Shown here: positions 48,101 through 60,734 of the stretch, piece by piece
How positions within the stretch are numbered: the first letter of the stretch is position 1
Layout: each line of letters opens with the position of its first letter
Source: Owenia fusiformis
Taxonomy: Eukaryota > Annelida > Polychaeta > Sabellida > Oweniidae
DNA: 64,000 bases
Assembly: GCA_903813345.2 (NCBI GenBank)
Contig: CAIIXF020000008.1
Span: forward strand, 25,344,822-25,408,821
Direction of reading: 5' to 3'
Program-made: the position numbers and the translations under genes
Notes under the pieces: generated by a model
What the model was told of the DNA's origin: nothing
Seen by the model: the letters and a program-made list of their open reading frames with translations, nothing else
Databases searched by the model: none

Positions 48101-51100
48101 ACACCGAATTATTTAGAAAGGTAAGAATTTGCATGTGCCTTATATAGCTTGGTGAATCCATCCTTTTAAACTGAGGTGAAGACCCTTATTGAGACATCTT
48201 TCACTGCCCAATAGCCATCCTTGTATTTCAATTTTCTCCATAGCTTCAATAGCAGATAGCAGCGAGGGGATCATAAGCTATGGTTTATTTACTGCAATAT
48301 ACCATGTACCAAAACTTCAAAGGATTCCAATATCAGGTGCTGATATGGTTCCAACCTCTGATAAGAATACACAAAGTTCCTGCATTCAAGTGGAAATCCA
48401 AAAGAGAGAAGGGGTGTTAATATAACAATTTCAATATATTTATCTTTTATTGCCCAAGGATAAATATTACTCCATCAGTAATTAGTCTGAAAGGGACTTG
48501 ACAACTTGACCTTCATTGCTAACAGGGCCATTTGCTGTCACTTCAAAATGTTCTCTGAGTCTATCTTTTCCCTTAGGCCCAACACTTTCAATATTCAGGT
48601 TGAATGTAGTTAAGACATTAATCAATCACTTTGCATATCATTTCTAAAGTGTTATGTTTTCATTTCTGTTATCAATGCTTTACAAGTTAGCAATTATCAG
48701 AGGCCCAGAAGCAATTTAGGTTCAAAGAATATATATCCACTCTGGGTAACCTTTAACACACTAGAGTGCAAAAACATCCATTGTAGAAATGAGAATAGAC
48801 CCAAGACACAAGCATTGACCTTCACTCGCATTTTGATTTATGATCACAAAAAAGAAAAATGTTTAAGAAAACACCACTAGTGTAAATAACCAAAGGAATC
48901 TTTCTTCATCAGCTGAGCTTAATAAACATCTTCTGTCCTCTAATTGTTTTTCTATATCCTAACACAAATATTTGTGAAGTCCATCAATATCAGTTGAAAT
49001 GAACTAGCTGAGGCATGTGGCATGTTGTTAGAACTTGTATATAAGTGCTAGTGGTCAACAACTCAATGTACAATAACAGGCTCAAGGATGGATCAAGATT
49101 AAAGAAAAATAAATTGGAGTTCTCTTAATATACTCAAGATTGCTTGTCCTATGAGTCCTGGCAAAGTATGGTAACTGATGTTTGACAAGATAAAAAAGTT
49201 TGATGTATGTTGCATTCATGACTTCATCTTAACATCGGTTGGTTGCATCTATTATATTAATTTGATTCTTTAGGATTTTGATTTAAAAACAATGTTGAAG
49301 TCAATTAAGGACTGGGCACCCCTTTCTTGGCTTTCAATTGAACTCTGTGTCAATGGGATCATGTTGTTGTTTACTGCTAGAGCTGCCATCCAACACTAGC
49401 TATGGGTCATGCAAGGTCAGCCAAGGGTACACTCTATGTCCCTGAAACCCCTGTTGACGTCTAACTGAATACACTCACCCTTTCTCTGAATCAAAGTCTA
49501 CATATCCTGTTCAAATGAAATCAAATAGCAAAATTAAATACTGCTGTCCCTGTACACAAAACATTTTCAAATGCTGAATGCATTATGGTGTCCACCCCTA
49601 AATTAAATTATAGAGTATGTCAAATTGTGAGAATCTGGTATTGTCCATAAGCTGGGGAAATCTTCTAATTTAAATACTGAACCAAACTTTAATTCGATGC
49701 CTTTTCATAGTATTTGTCCTTTTTCAATTTAGATTTGACCAGGGTCATTTCTAAAACACATCAAGATTGATTAACACTAGAAATCTCTCAAATTGCAAAA
49801 ATAGATAAACAAGTGAAAGCTATCAAAAATCAGAGGTTTTGTTATTTTCTACTATCAAAGTTTGTGTTGCATTTTAAAGTATTTTCTTAATATCATCAAT
49901 CATGATGTATGAAGACTGATGTTAGATGTGACTTAGGCACTGTACATTGTGGATTGGCCAGCTGAACAGATTGTGTGCTTGATGCTTGATTTTTTCTTTA
50001 GAATGCATTTTTCCTTCAAACTTAAAAGAGAAGCAGGAATCTGTCAATGTCCCTTTTCATTGTGTTCCAGTATGTTACCACTAAGTACAAAGACATAAAG
50101 AACCTGTTTCTATCAATCCAACATCCTTGTGGTAATGAGCTCATCTTCTAAGAAATACATATAAGCCCCCTATTTACCTACACAATAAATCAGGGCCCCC
50201 ATACACCAATATTGTGTGGAGTTTCCACGACAACTGCAAAAATATTTTGGTAACTTGGGAATTTTCGCAACATAAAAAGATAATAAAAAGGGAGTTTGGC
50301 TGGGGTATAATGACTGTAATGATCAGCAATGAAACAAAATCTGTCTTTGATCTATATTAAGAGCTCTGTAAAGTGAGCTGACACCAATGTATTATAACCT
50401 TTCAGATTTGGATGGGTCCCAAATGTTTAATTAAGTACCTATTGTTTAACATGACTCACAGGTAGGGCCGTGCCATTCGACCGGAATCGGTCCGAACCGC
50501 GGACTTTTGTTAAAATACCGGAATTCGGAATTTTAATATCATGTTCCGAAGGGTTTCGGAACAATATCGGACCCTTACCTTAGTACTTGCTTTGAATCGT
50601 TAATATCCGTGACCATTGTTCCTCCAGTGATGTTTTCCTTCAAACTACATCCAATTTGCATGTGTATTACTCGCATAAACAAAATAAATAGCGGAGAAAT
50701 CAACAGAAATCAAGTTTTGTTTTACGAACTTTGACCTTCGGATTTCATTGGAAGTTTCAATTACGCATGCGCATTATGGTCAGAGCAGCCGGAAGTGAAA
50801 ACAAGTAGAAAAAAGATCGAATTTTCTCTCTTTTTACAGATTTTAGAGTCTATTTCTTTCGTAAAAACATTCAAACTTGCTTGACAGGAAAGGTAAGTGT
50901 TAACCTGACAAACTTGGACGACGATATCGTCATGATCGCCGTCGAACTCACTCATACATAATTATTTTCATTTGTGAACCAAAAGGGGTTCCGAAAGTTC
51001 CGATTCCGTGAGACCAAGTTCCGGTTCCGATTCCGAACCGTCCGAACCGGTTCCGGCACAGCCCTACTCACAGGGATACTTTGAGTCGTGACTTGATTTA

Positions 51101-54100
51101 ATAAACAACTTTCATTGTATAACAACTTACCTTTAAATAAACATCAACAATTTTTTCATAAATTAAACAAAAAACAACAAAATCTCTTGCATTATAGAAA
51201 CAAAAACAACAACACTAGAAACAAAAAGCATAATTCTGTATATAAGACTTTTCTGGAGTAAACACTCATATGAAAAGTCAGAAAATCAAGGAATAAGTAT
51301 GAGGACTTTGGTAAGTGTGTGGTGACTTTGAAGTTAGGTCGACCCGATAAAAGATCTTCTTAGACATTATTGTTGTTGTATTTACACCAGACAGGTGAAG
51401 TTTTGATATATAGGGGCATGAGAATTACAGCGATGTGGTGCCTAAAATATATCTAAATATCAAAATACATCCAAACAGGTTCACTGCACTGTCTATGGTG
51501 GAACAAAATATACAGACAATATTCTTCCATTTGTGTGCAAATGTCAACATTACTAGAAAGTCAACAAGACCAGACAAACATTTCAAATATTTTTAAATTG
51601 TTCAATCATCTCCAAATTCATTTCATTGGAGCATGGGAACAACCGACACACAATAGACTTAAAATCAACATTAGAAATAAAAATAATGTGATATTATTTT
51701 CCAGCAATAAAATTCTGAAATCTAAACAAATATACGCTTATAGTCTTGGATGATCGACATCTAGGCCTTACTAGAGGTACACCTTGTTAGTGCAGGTGCC
51801 AAAACAATTTTGGGACTCAATACACAATTTTTAATTTACTTTTATTAGACAAATCATTATTAGACAAGACATCATTGCTTGACCTTTATCATTGCTTGAA
51901 CTTTAGCCTTTATCATCACTTGACCTGTATCATCACTTGTGACCTTTATCATCACTTGTCATCACTTTCACTCTACAAAAACTTTTAAAGTGATGAACAA
52001 TAGGAAATAACTTAAAGGATCAATCACATTTGACATATGAATTAAATCAGGTTTTGATATAGGGTGTTTGAGGTAATCATTTGGTTGAATCAGTAAAACA
52101 ACATGTTATTGATACTGTGTATACCGACTCCCTGGTATCATGGTGTACTTGTGTTGTGTCACTCACTCATTTGCACATGTCCATTGTATGCAAGTCCAAC
52201 TTTCTATTCTACCTTAACATGTAGACCAAATACTATCCAAATACATCAGTAAACTTAGCTACATGTACCTCACATTAACTCATCTATTGCTAAACTCAGC
52301 ATCACCGGCTTGATTTACCATCCAGGGCTCCAGGATGTTGTTCATACAATCCACACAATAAAATCCAGAGTGTAAAATGATTAATATGAGTTATAAAAAA
52401 CAGAAAGAGTTTATAAAGAAAAATGAGCATGAAACTGTTTTTGTTGACTAATCCCAAGTTGCAAAGTTCATATAGTTGACACTTGAGGTGAAAGACATAG
52501 TTAATCTCTATAATGATGATTGCCAACATAAAAATTATTCCCTTCTTTCTCTGGGTATTAAGATGGCAATCTATCTGATAATTCCTGTCTTGTACAAGGG
52601 TAATTATTTTTATCATAATTTTCTCAATATCCCGAACCAAAACATAAACTTCCATTCTATTATGGTAAGAACGGTGTGACAGGGAGACAATAAACGATAT
52701 ATGCGCAGTATTTGCAATTATGATCATTCCTGTACTTCATGTTATGACCAAATGAGGGAAATGACATTTGAAATTAACGGGAGTATGAATGATGTGTTTT
52801 AAATTGAATTAATTGATCCACATAAGTGTGATAATAAAGGGATGTTTTCAATGCTCGTACATAAAATGGATGGTCAGGTTATGGCAATGCTTTATGTTGA
52901 TGTTCGATTCAATAAAGGATCTATCAAAAATTCATATAAAACTTTCAGAGATCTATCTAAGCATAATAGGTAGATTATAAAATAATCGATATTTCCATTA
53001 TCTTCCTGCCTCTGCAAAACAATAAGGAAAAGTCAGTTGCAAGAACCAAACAAAGCTCTCAAGACAAAAATCTCAAACAACTAGGGAAGTTCAGTTACAT
53101 GGTAATATAGTATTATGTATGAAATAAAGTCAGTCAAGAATTTAAAGGCCACCAACAGCAAATAGAATTTTTGGCTAACAAATCTAAAAATAACTGCATC
53201 TTAGGATTAAGCATTTTATGAAAACAATGCTTTTCATATTTGAATATAGTTCATTGAATCATGTAACTAGATAGCCAGTCATAACACAATATATAATAGA
53301 ATATTACAGCTTCAAATAATACAACTAAGCCAAAATACAAATATTGGGTAAAGCTACCTAACTTATGCAATTTGTGATTGAATTGTGGGAAAGTAAGACA
53401 AATATGAATGAAGTATTTCTCTCAATTGGGATTTGCTCTATGGCTTTAAAATCATTAGATTCAGTAGAATCCAATGCATGTTACAAATTGGACAAAGACA
53501 TGTGAATCACTAAATCAAAATATGAGAAGCTTTTGTTAACCTTAGAGGTATGAGATATCATATGGGAATAATTGAGTTTGAAATTATGTTCATGAAAATG
53601 CATTATGTACTTATCCCAGTATGTATATTGTTAACACGGGTCTGGAACAGTATGATGATTGAATTCATATCAACCCAAAAATTCAATTTATCATTTTCAA
53701 AAACAGATTTGATGATAAGGGAAGACCTCCCGCATCTATTCAATAAAGAATGTGTTCATAAAAAAGATAAAATGCAAATATTTGAGGTGTTAAACATAAT
53801 TCATTTGATCAACGTAAACAGTTTTGGGTTCAAAAATTCACTTTTATTTTTGACAACAGTAATAAAAACTGGCAACGAACAATGTGTAGTATATTTTAAA
53901 CATTGTTCAAAAATCAAGTTTGAAACACATTTATTGAATTTCATTTTCTCAATCAACAATAACATAAAATCAATTAATTTTCAAATATTTTCATCTGACA
54001 TACATTTTAAATAAATATTGAGTTTTTCAACTTAAAAGACACTTCAGACAAAAAGATACCCAATTAGCCTACATTACCCCTGTAGAAGCTTTCATATATT

Positions 54101-57100
54101 TTCTTATCAAACAAGAGATTTTTTAATATCTAAACAGCCATGAGGCTTTAAGTACATGGTTGTGTTCTCTTCAATTGACTATAAAAAATCATAAGAAAGG
54201 GCATGTAACAGACTTCTGAAAGTCAGCAAACAATTTGGAATGTTTTTTCTTAGAGTTTGAGTGTCATCAGTGTGTCAAGTTTTTTTCAAGCCTACTTCTC
54301 AAGCCAGTTGAAAAAATCCTGGGGGAACACTGATCTTATACTAGTTTTGACTCTTTTGTACACTTTCACGATACAGTCCTTCAATTTGCAGGAAGGAAAA
54401 TCATGATTTTGAAATCCATTGTTTTTATTCATAATGTTTATTCATTTTATAAATTGATTATCACAAACTTCACAAAGAAAATCATATAAATCATTATATT
54501 TACTGGTTAAATCAGATGAAGTGTTTTATTTATCAGCGTGAAAAGTATAATTTATAACATTTTTAAGCACATGATCAACATTTTATGAAGAGATAATGGA
54601 CAATTTGACTGACTGCAGTGCAAACTATACCAGATTAATCAATATTATTGGCGGCTAGACTCATGACACCACCTGATGACATTGATGATGTCATTGATTA
54701 TGACATGAAAAAATACCAATATCTCAAATCATAAGAACTACTTGTTGATGCAGATTGAACACCTAACATGGATAAACATCATAAAATCAATACATTAAAT
54801 TAATGATTCAGTAAAAACTGGCTTGATGGATTTAAGATCTGATTATAAAAAAGGTCACTATAACTTTTATTTCGCAGTTTGAATTTTTTCTAAAGAATCT
54901 AGATTACATTACCATATTGACTATGTTTTTGAGTGATCACAATTGAAATTCTCCAAGACCTCTGACCCCCACCAGCAGATAGGTGTGAAATGACAACAGA
55001 GCTATCGGAGACGGCATTATACCAGTCATGTTATGATGTTAACACACGCAACGAACACACACCATTCATCTTGGTAACATTTAAAAGAAATCACCAAATA
55101 TGGTAATGATTTGCTATGTGGACGAGCTTAAAACATTTTATCATATTAAAGCATATATTCAAAATTAAATCACAGCTTTAGATTACATCTTTTCCCAAAG
55201 TCTTAGTAAAAAAGTGACAAAATTAAAATGTTTCTCTGCAAGGTGTGCCCTATGTTTGTTGAAACACATTGACATTGTTGAATGGGCAACATGTTGTTCT
55301 AAAGAAGTCATTGTTTGCAGATATCTACCGTTACAAAGCCATATTCACCAAACTTCCATTTAGCATTATACAAGTTCCTTTGCTTTCAAACTGGGGGTTC
55401 CATTAAATAAAGCTACAACAAATATTGGTATTTTTTGCTTATCTCAAATTTCCCTAGCTTGAACAATGTGTTCATGAAAGAACTCTTACTTTATGAGATC
55501 TGAATCATTGCAACAGTTCCTGTCTGCCATTTTCAAAACCACTGAATTAAAAAGACAATTGGTTAAAAATGAATTTGCACTTCAATAGTTCACCTTTAGT
55601 TATGATTCACAGTAATCAACCTGCATATCCTTTCTCTTTCACCTGTCCTAACGAGCTTTTTTCACCTGTAATCTTGCCTGAAGATCAGACCAAACTGATA
55701 ACATAAATCATGAATAAAACAACAAAATAATCTCAGTTTACCTATAAAAAGGTGAATTGAGTAAACAATTATGAACTGAAAAATTATGAAATTATGAAGT
55801 CGAGAATTCTTGATCTATAGAAATATCAAGAATTGAATAACTCAGTTCTTGCAAAAAAAACAGAAACATAGGTATGACCGACATAGGACACAATCGGGAG
55901 GGGTAATTACTTAATTGGTTTGGAAAAATAATGTTGAGACACATTTATAACAGAAGCATTGCAACTTGTAACTGATGAAACATGCATTATGTTTCCTACT
56001 TCATCATATTAATAAAGTCCTTAATTACCAGTTGGCTACCAGCAGTGTCTTGTTAAGGACAAGGCCACATTAACTGTTTAATAACAAGGAAACATATACC
56101 ACATTGATTCATTTTCATTTTCAGCATCAATATTCAATCATCAGAACAATGGCTCAAAATATATACTTATTCCATTCCTCAACTCCAATATAACATTAAA
56201 ATATTAACATGCTTGTCAACTTTATTCCTTAGTACATGTATGTCATTTATCAATGGACAGACAAGGGCTGGCTATAATACTTTGCAAACCAAATGAATAT
56301 TATAGAACAAATCCAATAACTGAAAGCTTTCCTATTTGTGATGCTATACCAGAAACTAATCCCTCTACAATTCACTATCTCAACATCAGCTCATCCATTT
56401 AAAAATTATAATCTAATAGATATATACTTAATGTTAAGTGTTGTATGGTTGCTATGGCAATAGAATATTATCTATAACAATAGTACCATGGTGTTATATA
56501 GGTTATATAGGTTATACAGGTTATATATACGTAATGTAAATATATGTGGTATTTTTAATTAATTGAATAGGTAGCGCCTTACCTGGCCCGCTGTATCACA
56601 AAGCTGTAATCGCACTGGCTTCTCATCTACTGTGACGACAACTGAAAACACAGGAAAATATATTATAATTAACAATATTTTGTACTAATTAATTAAATCA
56701 AATGCCACAGCTCAAATGTATATAGAACTGTACAGTCTCAGTAAACGAGGATAAACGAGATGTACATTTTTCTCATAGTAAAGAAATGTACAATGTCATC
56801 TTATATTGCTAATTATACAAACTATTTTCTAAATCACTCTTCTGCATAAAACACAGATTGAGATAGGAGGAAACCACCAGCTATCAATATCTTCCTTTTC
56901 AAACAGGAATTCAATGGTTGACAAGACCATATTACTGACTTGTCCTTTATAATATATAAATGTTTTCTCTTTTTGAGAATGGGCAGTTGAGACTATTATC
57001 TGATAACAAATAGGGGTAGAGGGAGCGACGAATATTGAATAGGATGTATAAATTTTAGTATTGTTTTCCTAACAACTGAAAAATTCAAATTCCAAGCTAT

Positions 57101-60100
57101 AATCTAATCTATACTACTATGGATAATAACGATTTAGAACTGAGGTGAACAAGAGGCGGAAATTTTCCTATTAGCTTTTATCCATTTCAGAACTCAGCGT
57201 AGTGCTAATCTTTATTATCAAGTTATTGAAAATCTGTTCAAGAGCAACATAACACTTATCCCAGTGGAAAATCGCTATAAAATAAACCACAACAAAATAA
57301 TCAGAGTTTAGAATAGTAAACACTAAATGGATTCAAGCATTAAAGCTCCATGTAATAAATTCAAATGGAGTCTTTTAGCGTTATATTAATAAAATTGCTC
57401 AAAGTGAATTGACATTTAATTCAGGTCAAATCTTGTTAAGATTCATACTTTACAGCTAGATTGGTTTCAAATGGGGACAATTGTTATAATTATTCCTGGT
57501 TTTATTTTATATTATTATTCCTGATGGAAAATAAATATATCCAGGCATAGCTTTTCTTGATCCAGAAACTTGAATGATCAAGTTTACAATTTGCCTATTT
57601 TAGGTTTTAGGAGTTTTCAATCTTACAGTGGTATTGTGTATGCACTTAAACGATGAACTTTTTTCAGAAATCTTTGACAATATTTTCTTTATGCTGGGAC
57701 CTTATATTCAAATAAACAAAGTTACGTTTCATGGCATTTAAACATGTAAAGGTCTGATTCATCATACAGGATCATTACTCTATACCATATATGACGTTTT
57801 ATAAAGAACTGCTTACACTCATATTCCAAAGAAAAAGTAAACAGCTATGATAAAGAGGTCTCACACAAAGGCAACATGTGTGACATTGTGTACAACAGTT
57901 TGTGGATATCAAGTTGTCACTGGAAATTATCCTTCCTTTCTGAGAAGACAAATTATTTGTAGAGGCAAAATTGGGGCACATATGCTTGAAACAAGACTAC
58001 AAATCATAACAAACAAAATCTTACAACTAGACCAATCCATGGTATCAATGCAAAGAAGAATATTTCCAGGGTCACAAGTACAGTACAAAACAAAAACATG
58101 AATGAACAATTTTATCACTTTATTGTGAAGCCATTGAATGAACATGGTCATCACACTTTCAGCACACTCTGATGAGCATCAGTCAAAATGTCATAAATCT
58201 GACTCATAAACATTTAGGCGTCAAAAGAACGATGGGTTGTGGAAAGTCAACCGAATCTCCGCAATAATTACACATTTGAATTGTTAAAGCCATACTGAAT
58301 AACTTTTTGGAATGATTCAAAAAGTCAAGGAGTACAGATTATATGTGAAACAATTCTGTTGCCAATTTCACAGTGATTTCTGTTTTAAACCACCTTATTA
58401 TGTCAAAATCGGTTTTGTCAAAAATCAGCTTTATGAAAAGATAACTGGTTGAGTAGATATGAAGAGATGCGATTTGTGAAGTTATTTGCTTTAATGGGTG
58501 GCCATAATGGGCGGTCGTCAAGATTGACTTTGATCTTCTTTATTACCTGGTATACTTAGATTGAAAAATTACCTTTTAGCAGTCTTATCCACATTCTTAA
58601 CAAGATTATTACATTTTTGGATGGATATTTTAATTAAACCTAGAAAGTTTTAACTAATCTTCTTAATAACTGCCAAACGAGCATCAAAAATGTTAAGCCC
58701 AGTTATAACCCTGGAATACCCCAGGGGATATCATTGTTATCCCATAGATTAAGATGTTGTTAACATAAGATGTTTACATAATATTGATTGCTCTCTGGCT
58801 ACCCCACTGCTTCCATACCTTTAATTCCCCTTCTCAATTTTAATTCTTATTTCATTTTGACTGCCATCATATTTTGACTGCCTCACAATATTAATTCATT
58901 CATACATCAACCAATATATCAACAAATTCTGAGCCAAAGAAAATTATAGGTGTTAACAAGCTGGCGTATTTACATTACTGGCGCAAATAAACACTGTATT
59001 ATACAATCCTGCCTAAATGGCCAAAATAAACAATACCAACCCATTAGTATACATGGTCACTATTTATATGCTATGGGTGGTCAATGAAAGTGTGTTTTGT
59101 ATAAGGGAAAGCCTTATGAATGAACTATTGGGTGTAGGTCAATGCAGGTGATATATCAAGCAGGTCATGACTGTCATCTAACAAGATTTCGTGGTTCATA
59201 TGATCTAATAAAACAGGTTTCTATTTGTGGAGTAAAACATATATTATTAAGGTGAATCATATAATAAGTGTCACTGGTCAGTCAATAATTACTTGAAGGG
59301 ACTCATCAGTTGTCTGAGAATAATAATGTATGAATTTTTATGCCTCTGGTACTTTAGAAATGGCATGGCTAAAGTATGTGCTCAAGCCTGTATTTCTTTT
59401 CCTATTATCTCTATCTATAGACAAAGGATAGGTCTGTGTGCGAGGATGAAAAGTCAGCAAAAATAACCAAACAGGGATGAAGATTTTTCTACAGAATAAA
59501 TGATCAATTTCATGTCCTACAAATATCAGTTCAGTCTTGGGAAGAAGTGTTTTAGTAGACATGTTGTTATGTTGTAGAGTAATTCAGAACTAAAATCTAT
59601 TTAAGTTCTATGCCCCAATTATTGTACATTCTCGATTGCTTTTACATGTAAATTGAATCCCTGTGATCATATTATACTAATCAATATCTTTAAATTGCAA
59701 CTGTGTATGATCAATACCAGATTATTTATCTTCCTAATCATTGTAACTGTTGACTCATGTAATACAGTCATTATAGTTAGATACTACGCACCCAGGCCCG
59801 TCAGACAATAACCAAAATGGGGGTACGGTTTCAGTTTTTTTTTAGTGGAAGTAGTCATATGACGTTGAAGATACGCTGTTTTCAAGTCCATTATGATCAC
59901 TTGATTTACCATTAATTTACTTATATCTGCTGCATAATGACTTGCTAATAGCAAATTTTCGAAACAATATAGCAAATGGACAAGATTGTGGTTACTCTGA
60001 CCTGGTCTGATGAAAATAGCACCATTTGAGCATCACAAGTAGCTTTAACATTTCTGACATTTAACGAGCCTGTACTTTCTCTGTTATAAGGTAGAAACAG

Positions 60101-60395
60101 TTCTTGAGACTAAATAAGTATTTCACCTCCAATAAAAATACCTGTATACAAGACATGACTTACCTGAGTAATTGTCGAAGGCTGTTGGAACGTATTCTGT
60201 AGGGTAACCATTAGTTGTGTAGCTGACCACAAGGCTTGTTTTGCCTATTGCTCCATCCCCCAATAAGACACATTTGACCTTGGGGGAAGCGGAATCTCTT
60301 GATTTTGAATCTCGGCTACTGCGATCCATCGTCAACACTCCGGGACTATGGGTAGTGTGGTAAGAGTCTGGTAAGTTAGGAGCGTGCGGTGGCAT
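23663..60395 (-). CDS. RHOU: Rho-family GTPase, RhoU/Wrch-1 type (three coding exons, 260 aa)
   Basis: Small GTPase signalling to actin; RhoU/RhoV are atypical fast-cycling Cdc42-like proteins. CDS exons: 60395-60164, 56641-56583, 24154-23663. Junctions are GT-AG and phases match (1, then 0). Features: N-terminal extension 1-38 with PxxP-like [10 protein letters not shown]-loop GDGAIGKTS (46-54); effector region [14 protein letters not shown] (64-77); switch II DTAGQ (93-97); TQTDLR (151-156, G4); ECSAL (192-196, G5); polybasic tail 218-231; end [20 protein letters not shown] and [19 protein letters not shown] are RhoU/V signatures. Human RhoU has 258 residues, so the length is normal. An in-frame TAA lies seven codons upstream of the ATG; Met23 (better Kozak context) is an alternative start. 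RhoV is the other possible assignment, since invertebrates may have one ancestral RhoU/V gene. Introns are 3.5 and 32.4 kb. Confidence 0.94.
24155..26929 (-). other. Rho intron 2, 3' part
   Basis: AT-rich, single-copy in appearance. No exon, RNA gene or clear repeat was recognised. Confidence 0.6.
26930..27132. mobile_element. Inverted-repeat element (MITE-like, about 200 bp)
   Basis: Left arm CCAGAAT...TCTTCCCCCTGCTATAA and, further in, CCCCGATTAA; the right arm carries their reverse complements (TTTAATCGGG, TTATAGCAGGGGG, ATTCTGG). The centre is GC-richer than the surroundings and contains TGCGACAG/CTGTCGCA and an E-box CACGTG at 27061-27066. Target duplication unclear. Confidence 0.7.
27133..33314 (-). 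other. Rho intron 2, continued
   Basis: AT-rich. Only minor repeats: a partial 29-bp tandem duplication (TATATGATAAGAGATGTCAT twice) at 30513-30572. No coding or RNA gene recognised. Confidence 0.6.
33315..33508. mobile_element. Mariner-like MITE, second copy
   Basis: Left end TACAGTAAAACCTGC; right end GACAGGTTTTACTT. Interior GGTGTTCA..AGAG phrases repeat, as in the family member at 19007-19165. The right TA is not preserved. Confidence 0.65.
34081..34170. repeat. Perfect 45-bp tandem duplication
   Basis: Two identical 45-bp units starting TCATTCATAAAGTCCC, directly adjacent (34081-34125 and 34126-34170), followed by a partial third start CATTCATAA. Recent local duplication. Confidence 0.95.
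34171..40093 (-). other. Rho intron 2, continued
   Basis: AT-rich and apparently single-copy; no exon, RNA gene or repeat family recognised. Confidence 0.6.
40094..40593. mobile_element. TTAA-flanked inverted-repeat element carrying a tRNA-like sequence
   Basis: Ends are inverted repeats of about 32 bp, about 25 of 32 matching: left TTAAACCTGCACGTCGCTCC, right (reverse complement) TTAAAGCTGGACTACGCTCC, continuing (A/G)AAAC(G/A)CAAT. TTAA at 40095-40098 and 40589-40592 fits a TTAA target duplication. The interior holds a tRNA-Gly-like sequence on the minus strand. A chance minus-strand frame crosses it. Confidence 0.65.
40240..40311 (-). pseudogene. tRNA-Gly-like sequence (tRNA pseudogene or SINE head)
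   Basis: On the minus strand GGTGGTGTAGCGGGTAGAAT, CTCGC...GCGGGAGGCCC and GGGTTCGAATCCC closely follow metazoan tRNA-Gly (box A and box B intact). The acceptor strands do not pair. The anticodon loop reads TGAGCAC with G where U33 should be, and the D arm has an extra base, so it cannot be a normal tRNA. A T-rich run (TTTTTATTTTTTT) follows, as in Pol III termination. A SINE head is the main alternative to a dead tRNA gene. Confidence 0.7.
40594..50454 (-). other. Rho intron 2, continued
   Basis: AT-rich. The only repeat recognised is a 55-bp tandem duplication at 44299-44404 (GTGCCCAGTTCA..TGTCCCCAT.GACTTGTATC). Open frames of 60-100 codons have no domain. Confidence 0.6.
50463..51066. mobile_element. 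hAT-type MITE, 604 bp, with 8-bp target duplication
   Basis: Left end TAGGGCCGTGCC, right end GGCACAGCCCTA (reverse complement TAGGGCTGTGCC). A perfect 8-bp duplication CTCACAGG flanks it at 50455-50462 and 51067-51074, diagnostic of hAT insertion. Subterminal sequence is rich in CCGGAATCGG/TTCCGGTTCCG repeats on both sides. A 64-codon frame inside has no transposase similarity that I can see, so it is non-autonomous. Confidence 0.92.
51075..56582 (-). other. Rho intron 2, 5' part
   Basis: AT-rich. A short minisatellite built on CTTTATCATCACTTG lies at about 51871-51968. The frames at 52302-52727 (minus, 141 codons) and 53550-54014 (plus, 154 codons) are the longest here but show no domain. 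Near the exon a GGTTATATA 10-bp repeat occurs at about 56489-56527. Confidence 0.6.
56583..56641 (-). CDS. RHOU: Rho GTPase exon 2 (59 nt)
   Basis: Acceptor CCTGTGTTTTCAG, donor GTAAGG. Encodes [20 protein letters not shown] when joined to exon 1; that is the beta2-beta3 hairpin and the DTAGQ motif. The catalytic Gln (Gln61 of Ras) is retained. The exon is only 59 nt, so it does not appear as a free-standing open frame. Confidence 0.95.
56642..60163 (-). other. Rho intron 1 (3.5 kb)
   Basis: AT-rich, no gene, RNA or repeat family recognised. The terminal polypyrimidine tract (CCTGTGTTTTCAG) leads into exon 2. Confidence 0.75.
60164..60395 (-). CDS. RHOU: Rho GTPase exon 1
   Basis: 232 nt from ATG 60395 to donor TCAG|GTAAGT; phase 1 end. 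Encodes residues 1-77 and the first base of codon 78, including the Ser/Arg-rich N-terminal extension, the P-loop and switch I. The frame continues into the intron for 14 codons before a stop, which marks the true boundary. Confidence 0.95.
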
Positions 60396-60484
60396 AGTCT
60401 TTATACATTTATCTTAGTTTATGACTTGCAATGCTTTAAATGTACTCCAAATAGAATTGATAAAAAAGTTCAAATCAGCTGTGA

Positions 60485-60673
60485 TCTGAAAGTGAAAACT
60501 TTTAGAATCCAAAAATGTCCTTGTATGATTGATTCTGGTGTAAATCCGGCGCTAAAATCGCTGTTCTTTTGTAAACAGTATAATGATATACTCCTTTAAC
60601 TATCTGCTAACTCTTGTAGCTATCGATAGATAATTCAAATGAGAATTCAATGTTTAGAGAACATTTACTTACG
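60485..60673 (-). other. Possible 5' UTR intron of the Rho gene
   Basis: On the minus strand a donor GCAGCTC|GTAAGTA (exon base 60673) and a strong acceptor GTTTTCACTTTCAG (exon resumes at 60485) bracket a 187-nt potential intron upstream of the ATG. Sequence evidence only; the leader could equally be unspliced. Confidence 0.35.
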
Positions 60674-60734
60674 AGCTGCTACTTGTTTGGCTGTCTGCAT
60701 GTAACTGAAGGTTGTATGATCATCTCGACACCTG

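Noticed and set aside
52302-52727. 141-codon minus-strand frame in the Rho intron
   Set aside because: Hydrophobic Ile/Leu/Phe-rich composition typical of AT-rich noise; no domain, no splice context and no homologue that I recognise.
57799-58154. Overlapping 60- to 84-codon frames in Rho intron 1
   Set aside because: They overlap on both strands without domains or splice signals that would join them to the gene.
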